Assembly (NCBI RefSeq): GCF_030719215.1
Contig: NZ_CP120983.1
Location: forward strand, 6,696,001-6,760,000
DNA: 64,000 nt
DNA from: Streptomyces sp. Alt3
GTDB taxonomy: Bacteria > Actinomycetota > Actinomycetes > Streptomycetales > Streptomycetaceae
Direction of reading: 5' to 3'
In this document: positions 16,424 to 25,360 of the stretch, piece after piece
Layout of the letters: every line of letters starts with the position of its first letter
Position numbering within the stretch: position 1 is the stretch's first letter
The notes under the pieces: generated by a model
The model's database searches: none
What the model was told of the DNA's origin: nothing
The model's input: only the letters and a program-made list of their open reading frames with translations
Made by a program: the position numbers and the translations under genes

Positions 16424-17764
16424 ATGAGTCTGACCGTCGTGGATTTCGAGGTCGACGACATCCGGTTTCCCACCTCGGAACAGCTGGACGGCTCGGATGC
16501 CATGAACCCCGACCCCGACTACTCCGCCGCCTATGTCGTCCTGCGCACGGACGGCACCGACGGCCCGGGCGGCACAGGTGAGGAAGGGCACGGGTTCTGC
16601 TTCACCATCGGCCGCGGCAACGATGTCATGGCCGCGGCCATCGAGACGCTGCGCTCCTATGTGGTGGGGCGGCCCGTCCCGCGGGACGCGGCGGACCTCG
16701 CCGCCCTGTACCGCACGCTCACCCACGACTCCCAGCTGCGCTGGCTCGGCCCCGAGAAGGGCGTGATGCACATGGCGGCAGGAGCCGTCGTCAACGCCGC
16801 CTGGGACCTCGCCGCGAAACTGGCGGGCAAGCCCGTCTGGCAGTTCCTCGGCGAGATGACACCCGAGGAACTCGTCTCCCTCGTCGACTTCCGCTACCTC
16901 ACGGACGCACTCACCCCGCAGGAGGCGCTCGACATCCTCCGTGCCGCGGAGCCCGGCCGGGCCGAGCGCACCGAGCGGCTCCTCGCCGAGGGCTATCCCG
17001 CGTACACCACCTCACCCGGCTGGCTGGGATACGACGACGACAAGCTCGTGCGCCTCGCCAAGGAGGCCGTCGCGGACGGCTTCACCCAGATCAAGCTGAA
17101 GGTCGGGGCCGACCTGGACGACGACATCCGCCGGCTCGCGGTCGCCCGTCAGGCGGTCGGCCCCGGCATCCGGATCGCCGTCGACGCCAACCAGCGCTGG
17201 GACGTGGCCGACGCGGTGGAGTGGATGAAGGCACTCGCCCCGTACGACCCGTACTGGATCGAGGAGCCGACCAGCCCCGACGACGTACTCGGCCACGCCG
17301 CCGTGCGTGCCGGGCAGCCGGTCAAGGTCGCCACCGGCGAACACATCGCCAACAGGGTCGTCTTCAAGCAGCTGCTCCAGGCCGGTGCGGTCGACTTCGT
17401 CCAGATCGACGCCGCGCGCGTCGCCGGGGTCAACGAGAACCTGGCGGTCCTGCTGCTCGCGGCCAAGTACGGAGTCCCGGTCTGCCCCCACGCCGGTGGC
17501 GTCGGACTGTGCGAGCTGGTCCAGCACCTCTCGATGTTCGACTACGTCGCGGTGTCCGGCAGCCGGGAGGACCGTGTCATCGAGTACGTCGACCACCTCC
17601 ACGAGCACTTCGCCGACCCCGCCGTGATCGAGGACGGCCACTACGTCACCCCCCGCGCACCGGGCTTCTCGGCCCGGATGCTTCCCGCCTCGATCGCCGG
17701 ACACCGCTATCCGCAGGGCCACGTCTGGCAGGCCCGCCGCACACCCGAGGAGACCGGCCGATGA
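16424..17764 (+). CDS. L-fuconate dehydratase (enolase superfamily)
   Basis: A 446-aa mandelate racemase-type enolase. The acid/base Lys motif is IKLKVG, the metal-ligand Asp is in VDANQRW, and the Glu ligands are in WIEEPTSPDD and TGEHIANR. Catalytic His is in CPHAGGVGL. Early sequence DAMNPDPDYSAAYV and FTIGRGNDV are characteristic of L-fuconate dehydratase, which makes 2-keto-3-deoxy-L-fuconate. ATG 16424 follows CTGGGGG at five bases. Its stop overlaps the next start (ATGA), so translation of the SDR is coupled. It works in oxidative L-fucose catabolism with that SDR. The dual upstream operator indicates induction by a pathway intermediate. Confidence 0.92.
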   Translation: MSLTVVDFEVDDIRFPTSEQLDGSDAMNPDPDYSAAYVVLRTDGTDGPGGTGEEGHGFCFTIGRGNDVMAAAIETLRSYVVGRPVPRDAADLAALYRTLTHDSQLRWLGPEKGVMHMAAGAVVNAAWDLAAKLAGKPVWQFLGEMTPEELVSLVDFRYLTDALTPQEALDILRAAEPGRAERTERLLAEGYPAYTTSPGWLGYDDDKLVRLAKEAVADGFTQIKLKVGADLDDDIRRLAVARQAVGPGIRIAVDANQRWDVADAVEWMKALAPYDPYWIEEPTSPDDVLGHAAVRAGQPVKVATGEHIANRVVFKQLLQAGAVDFVQIDAARVAGVNENLAVLLLAAKYGVPVCPHAGGVGLCELVQHLSMFDYVAVSGSREDRVIEYVDHLHEHFADPAVIEDGHYVTPRAPGFSARMLPASIAGHRYPQGHVWQARRTPEETGR

Positions 17765-18546
17765 CCGCCACGCAGGATTTCGACGGACTGTCCGCACTCG
17801 TGACGGGGGGCGCGTCCGGCATCGGGGCGGCCGTGGCCACCCAGCTGCTCGCCCGGGGGGCGCGCGTCGCGGTGCTCGACCTCGATCCGGGAGGCGCCCC
17901 CGCGGGAGCCCTCGCGCTCCGTGCCGACGTGACGGACGACGACGCCGTACGGAACGCCGTCGAGCGGGCGGCCACCGAACTGGGCGGCCTGCACACGGTG
18001 GTCTCCAACGCGGGGATCGGCTCGATCGGCACCGTCGAGGACAACGCCGACGAGGAGTGGACCCGCGTCCTGGACCTCAACGTGCTCGGCATGGTCCGCA
18101 CCGCCCGCCACGCGCTGCCCCACCTGCGCCGGGCCGCCACCGCGCGGCCCGGCGCCGTGTCGATCACCCAGACCTGCTCCATCGCCGCCACCGCCGGTCT
18201 GCCGCAGCGCGCGCTCTACAGCGCGAGCAAGGGCGCCGTGCTCTCCCTCACCCTGGCGATGGCCGCCGACCACGTACGGGAGGGAATCAGGGTGAACTGC
18301 GTCAATCCCGGCACCGCGGACACCCCCTGGATCGGCCGGCTGCTCGGGCAGGCCGAGGACCCGGCCGCGGAGCGTGCCGCGCTCGACGCCCGCCAGCCGC
18401 TGGGACGGCTGGTGTCCGCCGACGAGGTCGCCGCCGCGGTCGTCTACCTGGCAAGCCCGGCCGCCGCTTCCGTCACCGGGACGGCGCTCGCCGTCGACGG
18501 AGGGATGCAGGGCCTGCGGCTGCGCCCGGACCCCTCGCAGGGCTGA
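17761..18546 (+). CDS. SDR family oxidoreductase (L-fucose pathway dehydrogenase)
   Basis: A 261-aa classical short-chain dehydrogenase. The cofactor motif TGGASGIG is at about 16-23, the adenine loop is NAGIG, and the catalytic Ser and YSASK are near 145-160. The C-terminal GTALAVDGGM is typical. ATG 17761 overlaps the dehydratase stop by 4 nt. In oxidative fucose routes an SDR either oxidises L-fucose to the lactone or oxidises 2-keto-3-deoxy-L-fuconate. Context supports one of these, but sequence alone does not say which. No fucose transporter or aldolase is adjacent. Confidence 0.88.
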   Translation: MTATQDFDGLSALVTGGASGIGAAVATQLLARGARVAVLDLDPGGAPAGALALRADVTDDDAVRNAVERAATELGGLHTVVSNAGIGSIGTVEDNADEEWTRVLDLNVLGMVRTARHALPHLRRAATARPGAVSITQTCSIAATAGLPQRALYSASKGAVLSLTLAMAADHVREGIRVNCVNPGTADTPWIGRLLGQAEDPAAERAALDARQPLGRLVSADEVAAAVVYLASPAAASVTGTALAVDGGMQGLRLRPDPSQG

Positions 18547-18553
18547 CCGAGGC

Positions 18554-19225
18554 TCACAGGGTCGAGCGCAGCCACTGCTCCACGCTCGCCACGTGCACCG
18601 TCGCCCAGGACCGGGCCGCCTCGGCGTCCCGGTCCCGCAGGGCGGCAAGGATCGCCCGGTGCTCGCGCAGGGTGCGGTTGACCGCGTCCTCCTGGGTCAG
18701 CCCGCGCCACACCCTGGCCCGGGTGGTCGGGCCGGAGAGGCCGTCCAGCAGGGAGCACAGCACCGAGTTGCCGGAGGACTGGACGATGCCGCGGTGGAAC
18801 TCCAGATCGCCGGCGACCAGCGCTTCCACCGAGGGCTCGGGCCCCAGCGCGTCCAGCTGGGCGCTCAGGGCGTCCAGCTGATCCTCCTCGATACGCAGCG
18901 CCGCCATCGCCGTGGCCGCCGGTTCCAGGATCCGGCGGACCGCGAAGAACTCCAGCACGGTGTCGTCGCGGTGGAAGTCCACCACGAAGCTGAGAGCCTC
19001 CAGGAGCAGCTGCGGATCCAGGCTGGTGACGTACGTGCCGTCGCCCTGACGGACGTCGAGGATGCGGATCAGCGACAGCGCGCGCACCGCCTCGCGCAGC
19101 GAGTTGCGCGACAGGCCCAGCTCGGCCGCGAGTTCGCTCTCCTTGGGGAGCCGGTCTCCCGGGGCCAGCGCACCTGAGACGATCATTCCCTTGATTTTTT
19201 CGATCGCTTCGTCGGTGACGGCCAT
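18554..19225 (-). CDS. GntR family regulator, FCD (FadR) subfamily
   Basis: A 223-aa repressor. The N-terminal winged helix (about 1-70; LPKESELAAELGLSRNSLREAVRAL, given in part) binds DNA. The C-terminal FCD helical bundle has metal-binding Asp/His positions in GDLEFHRGIV and LREHRAIL. GAGGAGG precedes ATG 19225. It is convergent with the fuconate dehydratase/SDR pair, with 7 bp between stops. It most likely represses that pair and itself, because ACATCSGATGT copies occur before both. The ligand is likely fuconate or a keto-deoxy sugar acid (inference). Confidence 0.92.
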   Translation of the reverse strand: MAVTDEAIEKIKGMIVSGALAPGDRLPKESELAAELGLSRNSLREAVRALSLIRILDVRQGDGTYVTSLDPQLLLEALSFVVDFHRDDTVLEFFAVRRILEPAATAMAALRIEEDQLDALSAQLDALGPEPSVEALVAGDLEFHRGIVQSSGNSVLCSLLDGLSGPTTRARVWRGLTQEDAVNRTLREHRAILAALRDRDAEAARSWATVHVASVEQWLRSTL

Positions 19226-19247
19226 GTGGGGCCTCCTCGCGCACAAG

Positions 19248-19258
19248 ACATCCGATGT
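19248..19258. promoter_or_regulatory. GntR autoregulatory operator
   Basis: ACATCCGATGT, 23 bp before the GntR start, nested in a wider inverted repeat (AGACAT at 19246-19251 and ATGTCT at 19259-19264). It matches the paired sites at 16375-16404. Confidence 0.7.
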
Positions 19259-19371
19259 ATGTCTCTCATTATGCGGCCATGCGAGGGAGACGGAGGCCCA
19301 CGGGCTGCCGAAGGGCCGGACCGGACCGCGCCGACCGCAGAGGCGGCGGCCCCGCTGCCGGCTCGATCCGG

Positions 19372-20171
19372 TCAGTCGAGGCCGAGGTGGCCGCGCAGGG
19401 TCCGGGCGGAATAGGCGGTGCGGAAGAGCCCACGCCGCTGCAGGACGGGCACCAGTCCTGTGACGATCACCTCCAGGTCGTCGGGGAGCACCGCCGGCCG
19501 CAGCCGGAAACCGTCGGCGCCACCTTCGGTGAACCACTCCTCGAGAAGGTCCGCCAGGCCGTCGGGCGTGCCGGAGAAAACGGCGGCGTCCGAGGTGAAC
19601 GGAGCACCGGCGGCCTCCTCCAGGCCGGCCCGGCGTGCGTCGGCCGCCTCCTGGCTGTCTCCGAGCACGACGTTCACGTCGGCGAAGACCCTCAGCGAGC
19701 CCGCGGACCGGCCGGCCTCCTCCCGGAGCGCCTCCACCTCCTCGCGCACGGCGACCAGCGCGGCGGTGTCCGGGGGAGTCACGAGGACCACGTCGCCGTG
19801 CGTGGCCGCCAGCCGGTAAGGGGCCGTGGCGTGCGCGAGCAGAGCCACCGGCGGCCTGCCCTGCGGGGAGGACACGGTGGCGCCCCATGCCCCGGTGGCC
19901 TCGGTCAGGAACTCGTCCGCCTGCGCGAAGAGTTCGGCCAACTGCCGGTCGCCCTCGGCAGTGCCGAAGATCCGTGCCAGCCGGGCACGCTCGGAGTCGC
20001 TCGTCGCCGCCCGGGCCCGTCCTCCACCGTGATGAAGTCGAGCAGTCCGGCCTCGGCACGACGCACCAGCCGGGCGTACTCCTCGGGCGTGAAGGGCCTG
20101 GCGGGCGCGGCCGGATGCGAACCGGCGCCGTCCAGAGCCGCTGACAGATGGAATCCCTGTGTCTCGGGCAT
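19372..20171 (-). pseudogene. LLM class flavin-dependent oxidoreductase, frameshifted and internally deleted
   Basis: The N-terminal piece (start 20171, MPETQGFHLSAALDGAG to LLDFITVEDG) is in one frame. The C-terminal piece (RLARIFGTAEGD through VVSSPQGRPPVALLAHATAPYRLAA in part, to TLRGHLGLD at 19372) is in another. The join is near 20000-20020. Full-length relatives carry more than 100 additional residues between these points, including the FMN-binding strands and the HFG/RDKLHY region. Those are absent here, so both a deletion and a frame change are needed to explain it. The C-terminal frame still looks coding, so decay may be recent. An assembly error could explain the frame change but not the missing core. 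Confidence 0.75.
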
Positions 20172-20244
20172 CTCCCCACTGTCCCCGCGTCACGTTGCAC
20201 CCGTGTGGCGGCTGCATGGCACGCATCACGGGTCCGTATGCGGC

Positions 20245-20276
20245 AGGGGCGGCCTCCCGACCGGGAGACCGCCCCT
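20245..20276 (-). terminator. terminator of the glycerol operon
   Basis: AGGGGCGG-C-CTCCCG and CGGGAG-A-CCGCCCCT form a 14-bp stem with one mismatch, 21 bp downstream of the glpD stop. Confidence 0.75.
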
Positions 20277-20296
20277 GATGCCGCCTGCCGCCGCCG

Positions 20297-21907
20297 TCAG
20301 CGGCCGTCGGCCAGCATGTCCTCGACCTTGGACCGGACGTCGTCGGTCGCGAGGCCCCGGATCGTCAGCGTCGTCCGGCGGCGCAGCACGTCGTCCGCCG
20401 TCTCGGCCCACTCGCGGTCGCGCGCGTACGCCACCTGAGCCCAGATCTCCGGGGCGTCGGGGTGGATGCGCTCTCCGAGGGCCGGGTTCTCGTTCGCCAG
20501 CCGCGCGATGTCGAACGACAGCGAGCCGTAGTGGGTCGCGAGGTGCCGTGCCGTGTCGGCGGACATCCGCGGCCCCGGCGTACCGCCGTCGACCAGCAGC
20601 CGGTGCGCGACCGCGTTCGGGTTGGCGATACCGGGCAGCGGCACCTTCTTCGGCAGCCGCGCCATCGGCTCCATGTCCTCGGCGAGGGGGTGCCCGGGCA
20701 GTTCGGCCAGCTTGTTCATCACCGTGCGGCCGATGTGGCGGAACGTCGTCCACTTGCCGCCCGCGACCGACAGCATCCCGCCGCGGCCCTCGGTCACGAC
20801 CGTCTCGCGCTTGGCCTTCGAGGTGTTCCCGGGACCGCCCGGCAGCACCCGGAGCCCCGCGAAGGAGTAGGTGATCAGGTCGCGGGACAGCTGCTGGTCC
20901 CGGACCGAGAACGCGGCCTCGTCGAGGATCTGCGCCGTGTCCTTCTCGGTGACCGCGACGTCTGCCGGGTCACCCTCGTACTCCTCGTCCGTCGTACCGA
21001 GCAGCAGCATGTCCTCCCACGGCAGGGCGAACGTGATGCGGTACTTGTCGATGGGCGTCGCCAGCGCGGCCTTCCACGGCCGGGTGCGCTTGAGGACGAG
21101 GTGGGCGCCCTTGGACAGACGTATGGAGGGGGCCGAGTTCGGGTCCTCCAGCTTCCGCAGGTGGTCGACCCACGGGCCGGTGGCGTTCAGCACGAGGCGG
21201 GCGTCGACGCCGAACTCCGTGCCGTCCTGACGGTCCTCCAGCTCGGCACCGGTGACCCGGCCCTTGGTGAACCGCAGGCCGGTCACCGCGGCGTGGTTGA
21301 GGACCACGGCGCCCGCGTCCACGGCCGCGCGGACCGTCATCAGCGCCATCCGGGCGTCGTTCATCTGGTCGTCGCCGTAGACCGCGACGGCCTTCAGGTT
21401 GTCGGTGCGCAGCTCCGGCACGTCGCGCTGTGCCCGGGCCGGGCTGATCACGTGGCCGACGCCGTCACCGAACGCGGACAGCGCCGAGTAGGCGAACACA
21501 CCCGCGCCGAGCTTGGCGGCGCCGTGCGGTCCGCCCTTGTAGACGGGCAGGTAGAAGGTGAGCGGGTTGGCCAGGTGCGGGGCGACCTGACGGGACACCG
21601 CGCGCCGCTCGAAGTGGTTCTCCGCGACCAGCTTCACCGCGCCGGTCTGGAGGTAGCGCAGACCGCCGTGGAGCAGCTTGGAGGACGCGGAGGAGGTGGC
21701 GCCGGCGAAGTCACCGGCGTCCACCAGCGCCACCCGCAGCCCGGACTGCGCGGCATGCCAGGCGGTGGAGATGCCCAGGATGCCGCCGCCGATCACCAGG
21801 AGGTCGTACGTCGCCTTGGACAGCTGCTCCCGGGTCTCGGCGCGGCTCGGGAGGGAGCCGGAGGCCGGATGCGTCCCGAGGGCGGGGACGCTCTGCAGGG
21901 TGGTCAT
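20297..21907 (-). CDS. glpD: aerobic glycerol-3-phosphate dehydrogenase
   Basis: A 536-aa FAD enzyme that oxidises sn-glycerol-3-phosphate to dihydroxyacetone phosphate and passes electrons to the quinone pool. The dinucleotide-binding motif is LLVIGGGILG (about 36-45), followed by the substrate-site GATSSASSKLLHGGLRYLQ region and a C-terminal alpha-helical cap domain. ATG 21907 has GAGGAG eight bases upstream. It is the last gene of gylR-glpF-glpK-glpD and starts 11 bp after the glpK stop. Expression should follow GylR control of the upstream promoter. Membrane-peripheral in this family. Confidence 0.96.
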   Translation of the reverse strand: MTTLQSVPALGTHPASGSLPSRAETREQLSKATYDLLVIGGGILGISTAWHAAQSGLRVALVDAGDFAGATSSASSKLLHGGLRYLQTGAVKLVAENHFERRAVSRQVAPHLANPLTFYLPVYKGGPHGAAKLGAGVFAYSALSAFGDGVGHVISPARAQRDVPELRTDNLKAVAVYGDDQMNDARMALMTVRAAVDAGAVVLNHAAVTGLRFTKGRVTGAELEDRQDGTEFGVDARLVLNATGPWVDHLRKLEDPNSAPSIRLSKGAHLVLKRTRPWKAALATPIDKYRITFALPWEDMLLLGTTDEEYEGDPADVAVTEKDTAQILDEAAFSVRDQQLSRDLITYSFAGLRVLPGGPGNTSKAKRETVVTEGRGGMLSVAGGKWTTFRHIGRTVMNKLAELPGHPLAEDMEPMARLPKKVPLPGIANPNAVAHRLLVDGGTPGPRMSADTARHLATHYGSLSFDIARLANENPALGERIHPDAPEIWAQVAYARDREWAETADDVLRRRTTLTIRGLATDDVRSKVEDMLADGR

Positions 21908-21918
21908 GTGATTGCTCC

Positions 21919-23448
21919 TCAGCTCTCTTCGTCCTCGATCCAGCCCATGGTCCGTTCGACGGCCTTGAGCCAGCTCTTGTACTCGCGGTCGCGGGTGTCC
22001 GCGGCCATGCGGGGTGTCCACTCGGCGGCGCGGCGCCAGTTGGCGCGCAGCGCGTCGGTGTCCGGCCAGAAGCCGACGGCGAGACCGGCGGCGTAGGCGG
22101 CGCCGAGGCAGGTGGTCTCGGCGACCATGGGGCGCACCACGGGCGCGTCCAGGAAGTCGGAGAGCGTCTGCATCAGCAGGTTGTTGGAGGTCATGCCGCC
22201 GTCGACCTTGAGCGCGGTCAGTTCGACGCCGGAGTCCTTGGTCATGGCGTCGCTGATCTCGCGGGTCTGCCAGGCGGTGGCCTCGAGCACGGCACGGGCG
22301 ATGTGCGCCTTGGTGACGTACCGGGTCAGTCCGGCGATCACACCGCGGGCGTCGGGACGCCAGTACGGGGCGAACAGGCCGGAGAACGCGGGCACGAAGT
22401 ACGCGCCGCCGTTGTCCTCGACGGAGGAGGCGAGCGTCTCGATCTCGGCCGCGGACTTGATCAGCCCCATCTGGTCGCGCATCCACTGGACCAGCGAACC
22501 GGTGACGGCGATGGAACCCTCGAGGGCGTAGACCGGCTTCTGCTCGCCGATCTGGTAGCCGACGGTCGTCAGCAGCCCGTTGTAGGAGTTCACCGGGGTG
22601 TGGCCGGTGTTCATCAGCATGAAGGTGCCGGTGCCGTACGTGGACTTGGCCTCGCCCTGCGCGAAACAGGTCTGGCCGAACAGCGCGGCCTGCTGGTCGC
22701 CGAGCGCGGAGGCCACCGGGACGCCGTCGAGGACGCCGCCCTTGGCGTTGCCGTACACCTCGGCGGAGGACCGGATCTCGGGCAGGACGGAGGACGGGAT
22801 CTCCAGCGACTGGACGATCTTGTCGTCCCACTGCATCGTGTGCAGGTTCATCAGGAGGGTGCGCGAGGCGTTGGTGACGTCGGTGACGTGGACGCCGCCG
22901 TCGGTGCCGCCGGTCAGGTTCCAGATGACCCAGGAGTCCATGGTGCCGAAGAGGATGTCGCCCCGCTCGGCGCGCTCGCGCAGCCCCTCGACGTTGTCGA
23001 GCAGCCAGCGGACCTTCGGGCCGGCGAAGTACGACGCGAGCGGCAGGCCCGTCTCGCGGCGGAAGCGGTCCTGGCCGACGTTGCGGCCGAGCTCCTTGCA
23101 GAGCGCGTCGGTGCGGGTGTCCTGCCAGACGAGGGCGTTGTGGACGGGCTCACCGGTGTTCTTGTCCCAGAGCAGCGTGGTCTCGCGCTGGTTGGTGATC
23201 CCGATCGCCTTGACGTCGGCGGAGGTGATGCCGGCCTTGACGATCGCCCCGGCCACGACCTCCTGGACGTTCTCCCAGATCTCGGTCGCGTCGTGCTCGA
23301 CCCAGCCGGGCTTGGGGAAGATCTGCTCGTGCTCCTTCTGGTCGACCGAGACGATCCGGCCGTCCTTGTCGAAGACGATGCAGCGGCTGGACGTGGTGCC
23401 CTGGTCGATGGCCGCGATGAACGGGCCGGTGGTGTGTGCGTCGGTCAC
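21919..23448 (-). CDS. glpK: glycerol kinase
   Basis: A 509-aa FGGY-family kinase that phosphorylates glycerol with ATP. The N-terminal phosphate motif DQGTTSSR is at 15-22. The catalytic Asp lies in the central region near AFSGLFAPYWRPDARG, and the adenosine motif is KVDGGMTSN. GTG 23448 is preceded by GGGAGCC. It sits 39 bp after glpF and 11 bp before glpD in one operon. S. coelicolor calls the equivalent gene gylA. Confidence 0.97.
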   Translation of the reverse strand: MTDAHTTGPFIAAIDQGTTSSRCIVFDKDGRIVSVDQKEHEQIFPKPGWVEHDATEIWENVQEVVAGAIVKAGITSADVKAIGITNQRETTLLWDKNTGEPVHNALVWQDTRTDALCKELGRNVGQDRFRRETGLPLASYFAGPKVRWLLDNVEGLRERAERGDILFGTMDSWVIWNLTGGTDGGVHVTDVTNASRTLLMNLHTMQWDDKIVQSLEIPSSVLPEIRSSAEVYGNAKGGVLDGVPVASALGDQQAALFGQTCFAQGEAKSTYGTGTFMLMNTGHTPVNSYNGLLTTVGYQIGEQKPVYALEGSIAVTGSLVQWMRDQMGLIKSAAEIETLASSVEDNGGAYFVPAFSGLFAPYWRPDARGVIAGLTRYVTKAHIARAVLEATAWQTREISDAMTKDSGVELTALKVDGGMTSNNLLMQTLSDFLDAPVVRPMVAETTCLGAAYAAGLAVGFWPDTDALRANWRRAAEWTPRMAADTRDREYKSWLKAVERTMGWIEDEES

Positions 23449-23487
23449 GGTTGGCTCCCGGAGGTCTGTGTGGTGTGCGGGTCTGGC

Positions 23488-24279
23488 TCAGGCGAAGGCG
23501 AGGTTGTAGAGCCCGCCGGCGAGTGCGGCCCCGATGAGCGGTCCTACCACCGGTACCCAGGCGTAGCCCCAGTCCGACCCGCCCTTGTTCGGAAGCGGCA
23601 GCAACGCGTGCACGATGCGCGGTCCGAGGTCGCGCACCGGGTTGATCGCGTAACCGGTCGGGCCGCCGAGTGACAGACCGATCCCGACGACCACCAGCGC
23701 GGTGATCAGGGCACCGAGGGCACCGAGGCCGTTGCCCTCGTCGTTGAGGCCCTGCGTGAGGATCGCCAGGACGAGCACGAACGTGGCGATGATCTCCGTG
23801 ACGACGTTCTGCACCCCGTGCCGGATCTCCGGGCCGGTGGTGAAGATGCCGAGGACGGGGCCCGCCTTCGGCGCCGCCGACTGGTCGACCATGCCCTCCT
23901 CGGCCGGCTGGTCCTTCACGACCTCGGGGTCGGTGAGGTGCGCGTGGAACTGTCCGTAGTAGACGGCCCAGACGAGCACGGCCCCGATGATCGCGCCGAG
24001 CAGTTCGGACGCGAGGTACAGGGGCACGTCGCTCCACGCGGTGCCGCCCTGGATCGCCAGGCCGATCGTGACCGCCGGATTGAGGTGGGCACCGGACACG
24101 CCGGAGGCTATGTAGGCGCCGGTCAGTACGGCGAAGCCCCACCCGAAGGTGATGGCCAGCCAGCCGGCGTTGTGCGCCTTGGAGCGCCTGAGCGTGACGG
24201 CGGCACAGACACCGCCGCCGAGCAGTACGAGTACGGCGGTACCGATGGTCTCGCCGATGAAGATGTCGGAGCTGGACAC
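23488..24279 (-). CDS. glpF: glycerol uptake facilitator (aquaglyceroporin)
   Basis: A 263-aa MIP-family channel with six membrane helices. The first selectivity-loop motif is SGAHLNPAVT. In the second loop the usual NPA reads NPV (YAINPVRDLGPR), followed by the conserved Arg of the selectivity filter. GTG 24279 is chosen because AAAGGAG is six bases upstream, avoiding a 33-residue basic extension. It feeds glycerol to the kinase encoded next. A loop of about 30 residues between helices (VKDQPAEEGMVDQSAAPKAG) is longer than in E. coli GlpF. Confidence 0.95.
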   Translation of the reverse strand: MSSSDIFIGETIGTAVLVLLGGGVCAAVTLRRSKAHNAGWLAITFGWGFAVLTGAYIASGVSGAHLNPAVTIGLAIQGGTAWSDVPLYLASELLGAIIGAVLVWAVYYGQFHAHLTDPEVVKDQPAEEGMVDQSAAPKAGPVLGIFTTGPEIRHGVQNVVTEIIATFVLVLAILTQGLNDEGNGLGALGALITALVVVGIGLSLGGPTGYAINPVRDLGPRIVHALLPLPNKGGSDWGYAWVPVVGPLIGAALAGGLYNLAFA

Positions 24280-24422
24280 CCGTGACTCCTTTGTCCTTCG
24301 TCCAGGGGAAGGCGAAACACCGGGTCCCTCCGGTGGATCGCACCCGAGGTGGGTACTCGTGCGGTACGGGTACTTCACCTCTGGGCTTGACCGGCCCTCG
24401 GCACTGTCACACCCTAACGCGT

Positions 24423-24467
24423 ATTGCCGTTAAGTGTTCGGCAATGCCGACCGGTGAACGGCAATGT
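24423..24467. promoter_or_regulatory. GylR operators before glpF
   Basis: TTCGGCAATGCCGA (24437-24450) contains the odd palindrome TCGGCA-A-TGCCGA. It is flanked by ATTGCCG (24423-24429) and CGGCAAT (24459-24465). A related TTCGACAATGCTGA lies before gylR itself, as expected for a self-regulated IclR-family repressor of the operon. Confidence 0.7.
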
Positions 24468-24538
24468 TTCTCCCCGATGAAGAGTGAGTCAAGGGGTGTG
24501 TGACGCGCGACTCGATCGTTACCGACGTCGCGGGGTGC

Positions 24539-25303
24539 TCAGAAGCGTCCGGCGCCCAGGTCCCGTGAGACGGCGCGGGCGCAGTCGCGCACGGCGGCGA
24601 CGAGTTCGGGCCGCAGCTCGCCGCCCGCGCAGACGCGTTCCACGGCGCCCGTCACGGCCACGGCGCCGACCGGCATCCTGCGCCGGTCGTGGATGGGGGC
24701 GGCCACCGCCGCCACGCCCTCCCACGTCTCCTCCACGTCGGCCGCCCAGCCCTGTGCCCGGATCAGGTCGAGCAGTGACTCGAACTCCTCCTCGCCCGTG
24801 ACCGTGCGCGGCGTGAAGGGGCGCAGCTCCACCTCGGTGGCCTCGCTGTGCGCGACCGGGTCGTAGGCCGCGATGACCTTGCCCAGGGCGGTGGAGTGCA
24901 ACGGCTGCATGGCGCCGACCTCCAGCACCTGGCGGCTGTCGTCGGGCCTGAAGACGTGGTGGACGATCAGGACGCCGCGCTGGTGCAGCACGCCCAGATG
25001 GACGCTCTCGCCGCTGGAGCGGGCCAGGTCGTCGGTCCACACCAGCGCGCGGGCCCGCAGCTCGTGCACGTCGAGATAGCTGTTGCCCAGGCGCAGCAGC
25101 TCGGCGCCCAGCTGGTAGCGGCCGGACGCGGGGTCCTGCTCGACGAAGCCCTCGAGCTGGAGGGTGCGCAGAATGCCGTGCGCGGTGCCTTTGGCCAGCC
25201 CCAGTGAGGACGCGATGTCGGACAGCCCGAGCCGGCGCTCGCCGCCGGCCAGCAGACGCAGCATCGCCGCTGCCCGCTCGAGCGACTGGATGTTCTTCGC
25301 CAT
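24539..25303 (-). CDS. gylR: IclR-family glycerol operon regulator GylR
   Basis: A 254-aa IclR-type protein with an N-terminal winged helix (about 10-65; LSDIASSLGLAKGTAHGIL) and a C-terminal GAF-like effector domain. It begins MAKNIQSLERAAAML, and GGAGGAG lies nine bases before ATG 25303. Located directly upstream of glpFKD in the same direction, as gylR precedes gylCABX in S. coelicolor. There it represses the operon, with glycerol-3-phosphate as inducer. Repeats resembling each other occur before both this gene and glpF. Confidence 0.93.
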   Translation of the reverse strand: MAKNIQSLERAAAMLRLLAGGERRLGLSDIASSLGLAKGTAHGILRTLQLEGFVEQDPASGRYQLGAELLRLGNSYLDVHELRARALVWTDDLARSSGESVHLGVLHQRGVLIVHHVFRPDDSRQVLEVGAMQPLHSTALGKVIAAYDPVAHSEATEVELRPFTPRTVTGEEEFESLLDLIRAQGWAADVEETWEGVAAVAAPIHDRRRMPVGAVAVTGAVERVCAGGELRPELVAAVRDCARAVSRDLGAGRF

Positions 25304-25326
25304 CGCGCCGTACTCCTCCACCTCGG

Positions 25327-25360
25327 TTCGACAATGCTGAACACTATCGGTCGATGCCGA
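25327..25360. promoter_or_regulatory. GylR autoregulatory sites
   Basis: TTCGACAATGCTGA (25327-25340) and TCGGTCGATGCCGA (25347-25360) resemble the TTCGGCAATGCCGA operator before glpF. They lie 24-57 bp upstream of the gylR start codon. Confidence 0.6.
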
